Assembly (NCBI GenBank): GCA_023053545.1
Contig: JAKZAN010000085.1
Coordinates: 1 to 64,000, forward strand
DNA length: 64,000 bases
Source: Lepidurus packardi
Taxonomy: Eukaryota > Arthropoda > Branchiopoda > Notostraca > Triopsidae
Reading direction: 5' to 3'
The notes under the pieces are model-generated. The model worked only from the letters and a program-made list of their open reading frames with translations. It ran no database searches and was not told the origin of the DNA. Shown piece after piece: positions 11,143-21,640 of the stretch. A program made the translations under genes and the position numbers. Positions within the stretch are counted from its first letter, which is position 1. Every line of letters begins with the position of its first letter.

Positions 11143-13247
11143 ATGAACTATTTCATCCCCCAGCAATCTATCCCCCACCAAAATAATTCATACCAGCCCA
11201 GGAGTTCAAGTATCTATCCTATTCTATCCACCCCTATAAACCCAACACCACTCGCGTCGGTGTTGTTCTTCTGCTTACCTTTACAGATTATCATCCACAA
11301 CCCCCCAATACTACTAAAATATACATCGGGCAGCTCCCCCTCGATATCCTTGATTCGGATCTTTATAATGCCTTTTCTGGGCTTGCTGAGCTCGCAGACG
11401 TCAAGTAACTTTGCTATAGCGATTGTTTCTACTTTAAATTATAACCTAGAATTGTAAAAGGCAATGCTTCCGGAAGCTTCAACAGGACTTGCTACGCCTT
11501 TGTCAACGTCAAGGGCAACGAACAGTCCGCCTCCGAAGCCGTCGCTAAGCTCGGCAGCATGCACCCAAACTGGAAAGTCAATTTGAAATCCGACTATGAT
11601 CGCACTGCAGGCAACAGAGGCCCCCCTCGCGATTTCCACCAGCCACACCCACAGCAGTCGCACCAGCCCCACGGCTATCAGCAGCAATCCTATGGGAATC
11701 GGGACTATCAACAGCAGCAGCACCATAATATGCCTCAGTCGAACTACCCATCTCATCAAAGCAATAGCATGTACGCCTCAAGGCCTTCCCACTCCTTCCA
11801 GGGCCATGGGATGTCTCGCGACATGAATATGAATTATGACCAGCGCTCGCAGGAAAGAGGAGTGAAAACTCATAAGATACTGGTTCGCGAGATCTGGATT
11901 GGAGGTATTCCTGAAGGCATGGACGAAAATAGCATGCGAGACATCGCTGGACAGTTCGGCATGGTTGAAGCTATGGAAATCTTTGCGAAGTTTGCTTTCA
12001 TCAAATTCAAGCTGGTGAGTGACGCAACTAACGCCTTCGAAAAGGCACCTCGAATGCATGAACTCTTCGGAAAACCCCCGGGCTTCCGTATTTTCTTTTC
12101 TGACCCTGAGAAGAGGACAGGCGTTGTCTCTAACTACTACGAGTTTGATAAGCAGAGCATCTATCTGCCCATCCTGTTTTTAGGCTTCCCTCCAATCACA
12201 TCCGCAGAAGTCGAGGAAAATACTATGAGATCCGTGTGCGACAAGTTTGGCACTATCACCAATATGTACGTCAGAAAAAGTAATAGTCCCCAGATCCGAT
12301 CTTATGTCCTGGTCACTTATAGTTCAGTCACAGACGCTCTCAACGCCAAGCGAGAACTTTCTAAAAGAAGGGATCTCCTTGGCGATAAGAGAGTGGAGGT
12401 GGCTGTCTTGCTGGAAGAAGAGCCTATTCTCAAGGGTAGAAACCTCGAGTATACCATCCAGAAGTTCCAGACTCCAAGCTTCGACAACAAGAAGCCATTT
12501 GGAGGCCCAAAGCCTTCCAATTATGGTGGCTACAACAACCAGGTCGGTATGCCCCCAGTGCAACCTTTCGGCAACTACCCTGGCTATATGCCCATGATGA
12601 TGAATATGCATAACCCCCAGATGAATATGATGCCCTACTATGGTGCGTCTTCGATGCATATGCCTAATCAGCAATCCTCCCATAACCCACTTCCTTTTAC
12701 GTCGCAATCTGAACCCGAGAGAAACGCTCCAACATATCCATCAACAACATCGACGAGCAATGACCCTGCTGTCACACAGCTGATTCGCGATGCCTTCAGC
12801 ACGAATCACGAGCCCAAAGACGTCAGCAAGTAAGGTCACGAGAACAGAGACCCTGACTGGAGTGGATTCATCATCCGAAACAGGCAGTACAGAGTGGCCG
12901 TGGACGGCTTCGCAAAGAGCGAGAAGTTTAATTTCGAGGACTCGATGATAAATGTATCATTTATCCTGAAATTGAGCGAGTTGAAGCTGAAGACCAAAAA
13001 GCACATGCTGGTGCTGGAACCGTCCAATCCCATGAGCCGCAGGACCTTTAATGAGTACATCGAGTACTTCAGAAAGAAGGAGAGTGCAGGCATTTCGATC
13101 GGCTACAAAGAAGTCCTGTTCCTGCTGCCCAAGTGCAAGGAGTCCGACGAAATTCTGGCCATCAAGGAGGACGAGATCTTGGTGATCGTGGAGGATATTT
13201 CGGCATACTACGAGCTCAAGGATAAGTTCTAAAAAGCTGATGATTGA
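11143..13247 (+). CDS. Three-RRM protein with SPOC-like C-terminus (Spen-type)
   Basis: Exons 11143-11209, 11287-11404 and 11450-13247 encode 660 aa; introns are 77 and 45 nt. RRM1 spans about residues 32-110 (KIYIGQLP as RNP2, CYAFVNV as RNP1). A Gln/His/Ser-rich linker follows. RRM2 starts at REIWIGGIP and RRM3 at PILFLGFPP. A Met/Asn/Pro-rich linker leads, through an in-frame TAA, to a folded C-terminal domain of about 140 residues. That domain starts PDWSGFIIRN and contains FILKLSEL and FLLPKCKES, resembling the SPOC domain of SPEN/RBM15 proteins. Such proteins are nuclear RNA-binding corepressors or RNA-processing adaptors. The RRMs are clear; the SPOC call is weaker. Confidence 0.82.
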
Positions 13248-13360
13248 CCTGTTCTCTCCATATGCAGAAGGTCTATCAATGTCTGAACCCCCAAATATGA
13301 AATATGCATATCGGCTAAGGCTTCGTTAAAATTTTAATAAAAGCATCTCTAGATAATTAA

Positions 13361-16296
13361 TCAAAGCATTGCGAAGTAGTCGGGATGCAGGGGCATCTTC
13401 TTCTTGAACCAGTCGATGGAAGGAGCAGCCTTCAGAACTGGGTTGGACTCCATCCTCTGCTTGCGGAATGCGTTGTTCTGTTCCTGGTGGATTTTGCTGG
13501 ACACGTGGGTCTCGAAACATTTGGGGTTGGTCAGGAACGTTCGCGTGAAGAATCTAAAGTGGGATGAAGTAAACAGCTGTGGTGAAAGAAAGGTACTGTT
13601 TAAACTCTTGAAGAGTGATTTTGGGTATGGTAGCGAGTTCTTCTTCTTTGCGGTTGAAGTTGTAGATATGCTTGACCATTTCGGCCCAGAACCTCATGCT
13701 CTCGCTGCCCAGGTTTTTATCCTTCTGAATCTTAATCTAAATCAGTGACTTCTTGTACTGCCCGAACTCTTCTTCAGTCAAAGCTTCCATCTTGCGCTTC
13801 ATGATCTCCATCAGCCGGTCGATGTACATCCTTAGCTCGTGAGAACATTTCACGTTTGATTGCACCAGCACCGAGATGCCTAACACTCCGCGGTGGTCGT
13901 CAGGCAGACACTTGACGATATACCCCAGCTGCTCCTTCGTTCTCAAATAGTCGAAGGCAGGCTCCCTGATGAAGCTCAAGCAGAGGTCTTGTAGAAGTTT
14001 GGTGACCACTCCAAACTCCTCATATTGGTAGTGCACTATGATTGCAGAGTTGGGCTCTGAGGCATTCTAGGCTACTTTCTCGATCATCCAAATCTGATTT
14101 TCTCTTAAATTAACTCCTCGAATCGACCCAGTCTGATCCTTAGGAAGGGGATTAAATTTCTTGAGCTTGGACTCAACGTTTTGACCAAAATCCATAGCTT
14201 TTTCTTGAGTTATGTTTCCTGAGACATACATCTCAGCGAACACCTTTTCTCTCCACTCCTTAGCGAAGTCGACTACGTCAGTGAACTAAATCTGGTCAAT
14301 CAGTACTTGTCGGAGAGTGGGGTCGACTTCACCCACATCTCGCAGAGCTTCAAAATGGTATTGGTAGGCTATTTCGTAAGGGTTTAGCTTAAAGAAGTTA
14401 TCATACTCCCGTTTGTTACGCGCTTTAAGGTCTTGGAAACTCTTGACATCGGTAGGGTTATAGTTGAGAATCTCTTCGAGATAATGAGGGACGTATTTAT
14501 TGAGACCATCGTTGAAACCACTAATCTAGATTTCGAAAGCATGAACAAGACTACTGATCGTGCTATCAATATAGGCTTTTTCACCCATGTAGGTGATTTC
14601 CCGAAGGTAGTTCTTGAGCATCGAAAAGTAGAGGGACTTGACCATAATCTTCTTGGGATCGTATGGCACCTTGAAGTAGACCCTCAGCTTAATGTTGGCC
14701 TTGGGGAGTCTGAATTAATGATCCTGCTTGTGGAACAGATGGAGATATTCAGAGGATTCAATTTCGGAGGGGATGCTCAACTACGAAGCAGGAAGGACAT
14801 CCATATTTTCAGGGAAGTAGATGTTAGGTGGAGGGAGCGTGACGTTACACGGGACGCTCACAATGTCTTTGGGAATAGGCTTCACGCAGTACTTCGTCTT
14901 ATAAATGGGTTCTTCGAGAGTACATTCTTCGGTGAATTTAGGCGACATCATGGTTATTCTGAGTTTATCCACAGTCATCTCGTTCAGGTAGTTGCTGATG
15001 AGCTCAGGCACCCAGTTTTACATGAGATAGTCCCGTACCAGCACTTCCTCCATGCTCGCGTTCTGAAGTTTCTTAGCCAGACTCGAAACGAAGCCCATGC
15101 CTTGTCGTTTGTCATAGTTATCGAACTGTAACTTATTGATCTTCTGGATTTCCTCAAATACCCACTTTTGAGGCCCCTCCTTTTTCAGCATATCAAGATA
15201 GTAGAAGAGGTAGCCAGTGATGAGGTTGATATTTTGGAAGCCCTTTTCGGTAAGGAAAATGCTGACAGTGAACTGAGTGTAGAGTTTGAATTCGTTGGAA
15301 CTGCCGGCAGAAAGTTACTCGGCCAAACCCTCTTTGATGAGGAGAGAAAGAAGAGACCCGGGACCCTCGTGGCCTACGAGATGGGAGATATAGTGACCAG
15401 GACAGTTCCGGTAGTGGGATTCCTGATTGGAAACAATCCATGCGTATTCAATCGATTGGCGGTCTAATCAGAAAGGTTGAAGGAGGGAATAGTACTTTTG
15501 ACAGGCACGATTTTATAGATGTTGCCCAGGTTGGACTCATCGAAAGGGAACTCTCTCATTTGGAAGGGGGTCAGGTCCTTGTCGACGATAGGCCCGAACT
15601 TCTGCTGCACGATTTCACTCAAAGTATCAACATTCTCCTTAGAGTAGACCACCAGCTTCATAAGATTCGCTGAGTAGTATTTCTGGTAGAAACCCAGCAA
15701 GTGCTGTCTCACGTTGGGCACGTTCAGCGTCGACTTGTCGCCAGTCGAAAACTTATTTAATTCATGATTCTTCTTCGCGGAGGTCTTCCAAAGCTGGTAC
15801 TTCCTCCAGGCGTCGTTCAATAGATTCTTGGAATGCTCGGAGTGTACCGCGTTCATCTCCCTCTCAGAGGAAGACTCTGCCATGAGAGGAGCGATGAAGA
15901 ACTGGGCGAATTTGTCAAGAGTATCATTAAGGGCGGGGCTGGCGACTTCGAAGTGATAGTTGGTCTCATTTTGAGAAGTGTAGGCATTAGAGCCTCCGGA
16001 GTGTTTGGAAAGGAACTCACTATATGTAAGACAACATGATGGTGGTGTAATTACCTGTATTAGTTCTCATTGGGGTATTTCTCGGTGCCCATGAAGAGCA
16101 TGTGCTCCAGATAGTGAGCGAGTCCTTGGGTCTCAATGGGATCAAGGAGGGACCCAGCCTCGACACTGAGAGAGGCTGCGGACTTTTCGGCATCGTTGTC
16201 TTGGATGAGGAGACAGTCGATCCGATTGGGGAGCTGGATGGCGCGGTAAACCCGGTTGTCGGATTTGCCTTTGATGACGTTGCCAAGGAGTCTCAT
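13361..16296 (-). CDS. Insulin-degrading-enzyme-type M16 metalloprotease
   Basis: Exons (coding order) are 16296-16055, 16019-15496, 15463-13597 and 13553-13361, giving 941 aa; introns are 35, 32 and 43 nt. The zinc motif is the inverted HxxEH form, HYLEH at residues 61-65, with the distal Glu in the EREMNAVHSEH segment. The order and spacing of blocks (GTEKYPNEN, NAYTSQNETNYHF, LLNDAWRKYQL, YKIVPVK, GHEGPGSLLS, EEFG, LRTKEQLGYIV) match insulysin along its full length of about 1000 residues. Both M16 halves are present. The enzyme degrades short peptides in the cytosol or peroxisome. No targeting peptide is evident, and there is no obvious C-terminal SKL. Confidence 0.96.
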
Positions 16297-16478
16297 GTAT
16301 TCTTGTTTGTGTGCGAGTGTAGAATATGTAATTTACTAAGTTATAGGAATCTTGGCGAGTCTTGGTTTAAAAATATTGGTGTCAGAATGAAACTTTGTGG
16401 TGCTTCCCAAGTTTCAAGTGTTACTTTCATATCTACAAAAATATCATCAGGCCTTTGAAACAGCTGCCCTCCTCCACC

Positions 16479-17390
16479 TCAGATCTTGTAGCTCTTGATC
16501 TTGGCCTTTTCATTGTCCATGATTTTCTCGACAATAGTCTTGGCCAGATCGTGCTCGCCCAGATTTGCGCCCAGGTGCGCCAAGTACTGATTCTGATCAT
16601 CCATTAAATACGTCAGAATTGTATGGTCGATGGTATAGCTTTTTAATGTTTTTGCGCTCTGCTCATCCTCTTGCTAATACTCAATCTTGGATGCATAGAT
16701 TTTGAACTTCTTCAGCATGTCCTTCAGGGCCGGATCGTTATTATGGCTGGCCGTGACTCCTATCATCTAGGGGTCGAAGTAGCTCAGGAACTTCTACATC
16801 TTCTCGGCAGTGTCACGGTCAGGGTCCACTGACACGAATACAGACTTAATCTTGAAGAGTTTCGACTCAGGCGTCTTCCGCACTTTTTCCAAGGCCTTCT
16901 TCAGCTTGTTCAGCGAGTTCGGACAGATATCAGGACAATTGCAGAACCCGAAGTAAATTAGGTAGTAGCTACCTTTCAGGTCACTGCTCTTCACGATGTT
17001 GCCCTTGGTGTCTTTGAGCTCCCACTCCCCACCGATGTCTGCCCTCCCCACAGCCTCCACCTTTTTGGCTTTAAACTTGTTATCCTTATTCTCGCCACGC
17101 ATCACATTCAGATTCATCATGACGTAGGCCATGGCAATTACAATAGAGCTTCCCGCTAGAATGTAGGCTGTGCTGCTGCTGTCCCGCTTGGACTCTTGCT
17201 CCTCCTGCTCTAAAAGGTTGTTGAGCTTTTCCTCCGGAGATAGTTAAGGCTGTGGAGTTGTGTTGTTATTGCGTGGATCCTTGGGGTCACTGCTGAAACT
17301 GAAGCGCGGAGCTTGTTTAGATAGAAAACTACGGGATATTTGGTTGGACCTGAAAAAGGTGGATCCAAAGCTCCTGAAACGATTGATCAT
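16479..17390 (-). CDS. SCO1: SCO1/SCO2 copper chaperone for cytochrome oxidase
   Basis: A single exon encodes 303 aa. Residues 1-35 are Arg/Ser/Phe-rich without acidic residues, a mitochondrial presequence. A linker follows, then one transmembrane helix at about 74-92. The thioredoxin-like domain contains the copper-binding CxxxC (Cys152-PDI-Cys156) within YFGFCNCPDICP, the VFVSVDPDRDT loop, and the distal ligand histidine in SYTIDHTILTYLMD. SCO proteins deliver copper to the CuA site of COX2 in the inner membrane, facing the intermembrane space. An extra Cys at 150 lies two residues before the motif. Four TAG/TAA Gln codons interrupt it under the standard code. Confidence 0.96.
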
Positions 17391-17574
17391 GGCTGGTTGT
17401 CCTGTATCGCTTGCAAGTATTCTAGATGCCGATATTAAATGAGTGGGCTAATGACACTCGGGTCAACACATGACAGCTTTTAAAAGAGTCTCTAGAACAG
17501 AAATTACTTACATACTGGCCGTCCACCCAATCTGTTTGGTCCTATTAGCACCTTAAGCTCCTCTCCTCTAAACT

Positions 17575-18168
17575 ATGTCCAAGCCCCTCATTCGCCCCTA
17601 AATTCTAAGACAAATAACCCATAGGCTACAGTCCCTGTACCTCGACGCTCTCATGAGCAACATAAAAATCTAATAAGATGCGCAAAACGCGATTCTTACC
17701 CTCACTTTAGCGAACCAGAAGCTCGAAGAGTAGAACAAACATCTTCTGTAAGCGATTGAGAGCTTAAAGAGTTAGAAAAACGAATTTGATCACAAATGCT
17801 CATAGCGCAGCATACTGGTTCGACAGTTGTAGGAACAGATAGCCAAAATGACTCTCGAAAAGTAATTCTGCATCGTCTAAGACAATAGCGCTGCCTTGGA
17901 AGAAAGTTTCAAGGCTCTCAAGAAGGAGTGTCTAAACTTAACTCTGGAGAAAAAGTGTCTTCTCGACAGATTCCAAACTTTCAGGCGTTTGGTCCTCTAG
18001 ATCGGGTCTGTCCAATGTTCCGGTGCCTGCGTCTAACTAAACAAAGGCATGATCTCAATGGATATTCGAGATGTAAAAAGATGTAAAAACCAAGAAGGTA
18101 GTGGTTGTAGCCAATTTATCGAGCATATCAAGAAAAGGCTCGTAGAAATCGAAGGCACACTCCTGTGA
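17575..18168 (+). CDS. Coiled-coil protein dense in reassigned Gln codons
   Basis: A single exon encodes 197 aa from the ATG at 17575 to the TGA at 18166. About a dozen TAA/TAG codons, several encoding Gln in helical positions, make the gene invisible under the standard code. Residues 15-150 show heptad-like Leu/Ile spacing with many Glu/Lys/Gln, so a coiled coil is likely. Several Cys lie in the C-terminal quarter. No enzymatic motif is seen and I do not recognise the family. The reading is supported by an uninterrupted frame with coding-like composition and no internal TGA. Confidence 0.7.
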
Positions 18169-18332
18169 ACATTCTGATTCGGCATGAATATGAATGGGTT
18201 GAATAGAAACTGTGCAGAGCCTGGAACCAAATTAGGTTTGCGGTTTTAGAGTCATTGCTTAGAATTTAATGTTGGATTTTACTCGTTGGATTGATATCCT
18301 TGTCGTTCAGACAACTTTCCCACGTTTCCCCC

Positions 18333-20930
18333 ATGAACAAGAATTTCCTGCTTTCCTTCTAGATCCTGCATCGCGCCCTCCTCAGCCACCCAACAGACTA
18401 TATAAGGAACTTCCAGCTCGTCCGCAAAAACTTCCACTACATCTCTTGGTACGGGCCTTCCGGCAAACCCATCCGGTTCTTCAATTAGTATCTTGCCTAC
18501 CTCGAGAAGGAAAACATGGAACAAAAGCCGAACCTCGACAGAACCAGGCTGATCAGATTGCTGCAAAACAACACCCCGAGTGTTGGCGACTCGGAGCCCC
18601 TGCATTTGCTTCCAGACCTCATTACCGAGGAGAACGAGGAGGAGTGGATGTTGAGGCTTACTGAGAACGACTATAACTAAATCGAGCGCATGATGTACGA
18701 CGAAACTATCCAGAACGTGGAATCCTTCCACAAACTCATCGTTGATCACATCATAATCATTCCCCATAGCTGCATCCGTCCGCTGATTCGAATCGCCAAC
18801 CACCCATCCCCCCTCCAGAATCAGCTGCTCGACGCTCTCCATAAGAAAATGTCCAAACCTTCTCGCTGGATGGGCAACATGGATCTCTTCATCAAAGTTA
18901 ATGAGCGCAACCGGAAAAGACTTATGGATGAGTGCTTTATCCTCTACTCCAAAGGAGTGATTGGCTTAAAGCTATTGCTATCCTGCGCCCTCGAAGCACA
19001 CAAAGAACTGACTCCCAAGGCTTGCAGCAGAATCGAGGAGAGTCTCAATAGATAGTTCGATACCGCTATTTTTGACCGGAGATTGGTCAGCCTAATCATC
19101 GACATCCAGCCGAAGATCAATCTGGTATTCTCTCCCGAGCGGCTGGCCAAGATGGAAGAACATGTTTCAAAGCTAATTGAAGAAAGTCCCCTTATCATAT
19201 ACCAAGCTTTTGTATTCTACAACTGCAATAATCGCCCCTGGATGTGGCGCAAACTCAGGACCTAGATGGTGGCTAAGAACCATTTTAAGAACTGTTGGAC
19301 TTAGCGATCGTTGGTTCTGATGCTGAACACAGTGAAGCTATCTTAGCTGCACCCAGAAACTTTGGAGGAGTTCTTGTTAATGGTGTGGAGATTCTGCCGT
19401 TGTCTGGGGACTCGATGCACTTTGCCACTGCAGCTCTTCCTGGAACAACACAAGACTGCCCTCCAATCTCGAGAAGTTAGATTATTTTCTATGAGTTCCA
19501 CTTTTCCCGAAGAAATCGAGAAGATTACCTTTCCTATCCCAATAGAGCCCCCACAAAACACTGCTACTTCCAGCTAAAACTCAGATTTCAAGATGAACAC
19601 TCACGAAATACAAGCTTTTGTGGACACCCTCAATTTAAAGTCTGAAGCCATACTCAAAGATAAATACATCCAGAGAAAGTGCGAGACTCTGGTTTTCAAC
19701 AACTCCGCTATGGATCTCTGGACCTACCTTAAGGTCCTTCGATACCTCCAATGCAGCACTGCAGATACTACAAGTGACGTTCTTTAGCACATAAGTGAAT
19801 CGTTGTGCAAACGTATGCACTAAGCAACCTCGGTCCGAGAGGTAGTTGGAATGAAGTCGTTGGCAAGGTCGCTGGCGGATTACCTGCCGAAGGGGTTCAG
19901 CAAAAGCCTCGTCAACAGGCTACACGAAGCACTCAAAAACAAATAATATACAGTGAAGAGTTTGTTCGAAATGGTGTCTCTGTTCAAGTTAGGTGTTTTC
20001 GATAATGCAACGATCGTGCAATTGTAGTGGTGGATCTCGACCACGCCTGATGAGACTCATTTTTTGTCCATCGCCAAAGTCTATAGGTTGGTCAGGGAGT
20101 TCGAAAAGTACAACAAGACTGGCTACCGCCTCCTCTGGCTGTCCCTCGACAAACTCTAGGCAGCCGCCAAAAAGCAGACTCAAATCGACCAGAATGCGTT
20201 GGATCTCATCGATTTTATCATTCAATATGAAGTGGAACCCCATAGGTTGGCCTCTGTACTACATATATTCCTAGCCTATGCTGAATAGGGATACCTGCAT
20301 GAGCTTACTGGAAGGATACTGAAGGTGCACGAGAAGGCAATGCGCAAGGAACTGTAGCTTGATAGGTCGCAGGTCCCAGCAAGTGTTATGAGAATAAGAA
20401 ATTCGGCAGATTTTCACAACAAAGTCTACTCGATATTGCTGGGAAATTGCCAGGAGAACGACGAACTACCAAAACTAACTGACAAATAGTTCAAATAGAT
20501 CTGCGAGGAGTATCCTCATCTTAGCTACAGGAATCCTGGCATGCTCAGCATTTATAAACGTAACAAGGAAACCTGGCCTGCGCAGTCTCTATTCTACTTT
20601 ATCGATGACCCGACGACATCCGAACGACTCGATGTCTTCCAGCCCAAGAATGAGTTTGAGTTTGTGCAGCTGTTCATAGCGAAACAGTATTCTCAGGATT
20701 ATTCCCTTCCAGTAGGCAAAGTCTACTTTCCGCCTTACGCCACTCAAAATCAGATCGAAAGAAGCATCGAGTGCATGAACAGACTCGGGGAGGGGCAACT
20801 CAAATACTTGGAGAGTCTGGTGCGAAGGTCGTTGAAGAGTCGCGAAAAGCTTCTCGAGGTTTTAGTGGGCGGAGAGAAATTGTTTTCACAGGATTTCATT
20901 GAGAAAGTGGCTGAGAAGATATCAAAATGA
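18333..20930 (+). CDS. Large orphan protein, possibly mitochondrial
   Basis: A single exon encodes 865 aa with no TGA in 2.6 kb, which strongly supports a real gene, and more than a dozen TAA/TAG read as Gln. The N-terminus (MNKNFLLSFQILHRALLSH) is hydrophobic and basic with few acids, compatible with a mitochondrial presequence. The body is helix-rich with periodic Leu, and could be a helical-repeat protein of the FAST/RAP or pentatricopeptide-like kind, but no diagnostic motif is visible. The C-terminal 120 residues are more conserved-looking (FYFIDDPTTSERL, GKVYFPPYA). Function unknown. Confidence 0.8.
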
Positions 20931-21062
20931 GTATTGTAATACCTGTAATCCTGATAGTTTCTGATGAGTGTAACTTGGAAATAGAAATGTTAAAGCGGTA
21001 AGCTTAGACTCTGGACTAGACACTCACACTTGGTGCTCTGCTATTCATAGGTATTTGACATG

Positions 21063-21503
21063 TCAGCCTTTTCTTTCGTCCCGGATCACCCCCTTGCTGT
21101 ACTTTTCCACCGTATACCCGAACTCTACCTCTTCCACCATTTTACTGTTATCAGCGTCGAATGCCCTCCAAACTATACCCAATAACTCACTGGTCAAAGG
21201 AATTCCTGCCTTTTCCAATACTTCCCGAGTCAGCTGATTCATCTCAGTCTCATCGATCTTGCTATCCATGTTCACATCATATTTTTTGAAGAGCCTTTTC
21301 AGCTATTACGGCTCTTCGTTTGGAAGATTATGAGACTGCTTTTTGGGACTTTGATGGTTCATCGCTGGGAGAAAATAGGATGGGGTTCGAGAAGTTTGGT
21401 TGAGACTACGGTAAGGAGTTGAGATTTTAATTTGTCTAATTAAATGAGGATTGGCCTTAACAGCGGAAGTTAAATAGTCCGATTTGCTATCCTCGAGCTG
21501 CAT
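21063..21503 (-). CDS. EF-hand calcium-binding protein (paralogue A)
   Basis: A single exon encodes 146 aa. Residues 1-75 are basic and Ser/Asn/Pro rich. The C-terminal part holds two EF-hands. The first loop is DVNMDSKIDETE, with D, N, D at 1, 3, 5 and E at 12. The second is DADNSKMVEEVE, with acidic residues at 1, 3 and 12. A two-codon TAA TAG (QQ) precedes the first hand. The same two-hand module, with similar spacing and the shared KAGI/RAGI and TSxxxxIxWxAFD blocks, recurs at 46922-47206. It is probably a calcium sensor; target unknown. Confidence 0.85.
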
Positions 21504-21610
21504 GGGCGGCGATATCTGATGCTTTAGGAGAAATCGCCCAACTATGAATGAATAGGCTTTTTATATTCTTTATTGATATGTTGGGACTGGTCACTGCCTA
21601 GAATCACACT

Positions 21611-21617
21611 TTTTATA
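21611..21617 (+). promoter_or_regulatory. TATA-like element before the beta-adaptin gene
   Basis: TTTTATA lies about 25 bp before the ATG at 21641. It fits the TATA-like motifs seen before several other genes here. This is assigned by position only. Confidence 0.3.
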
Positions 21618-21640
21618 CTGTACGTAATAATCACATATCC

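Noticed and set aside
13385-15467. Plus-strand frames opposite the M16 protease, up to 232 codons
   Set aside because: They are antisense shadows. The minus strand encodes a full insulysin-type protein with conserved motifs; the plus frames have no known domain and follow its codon pattern.
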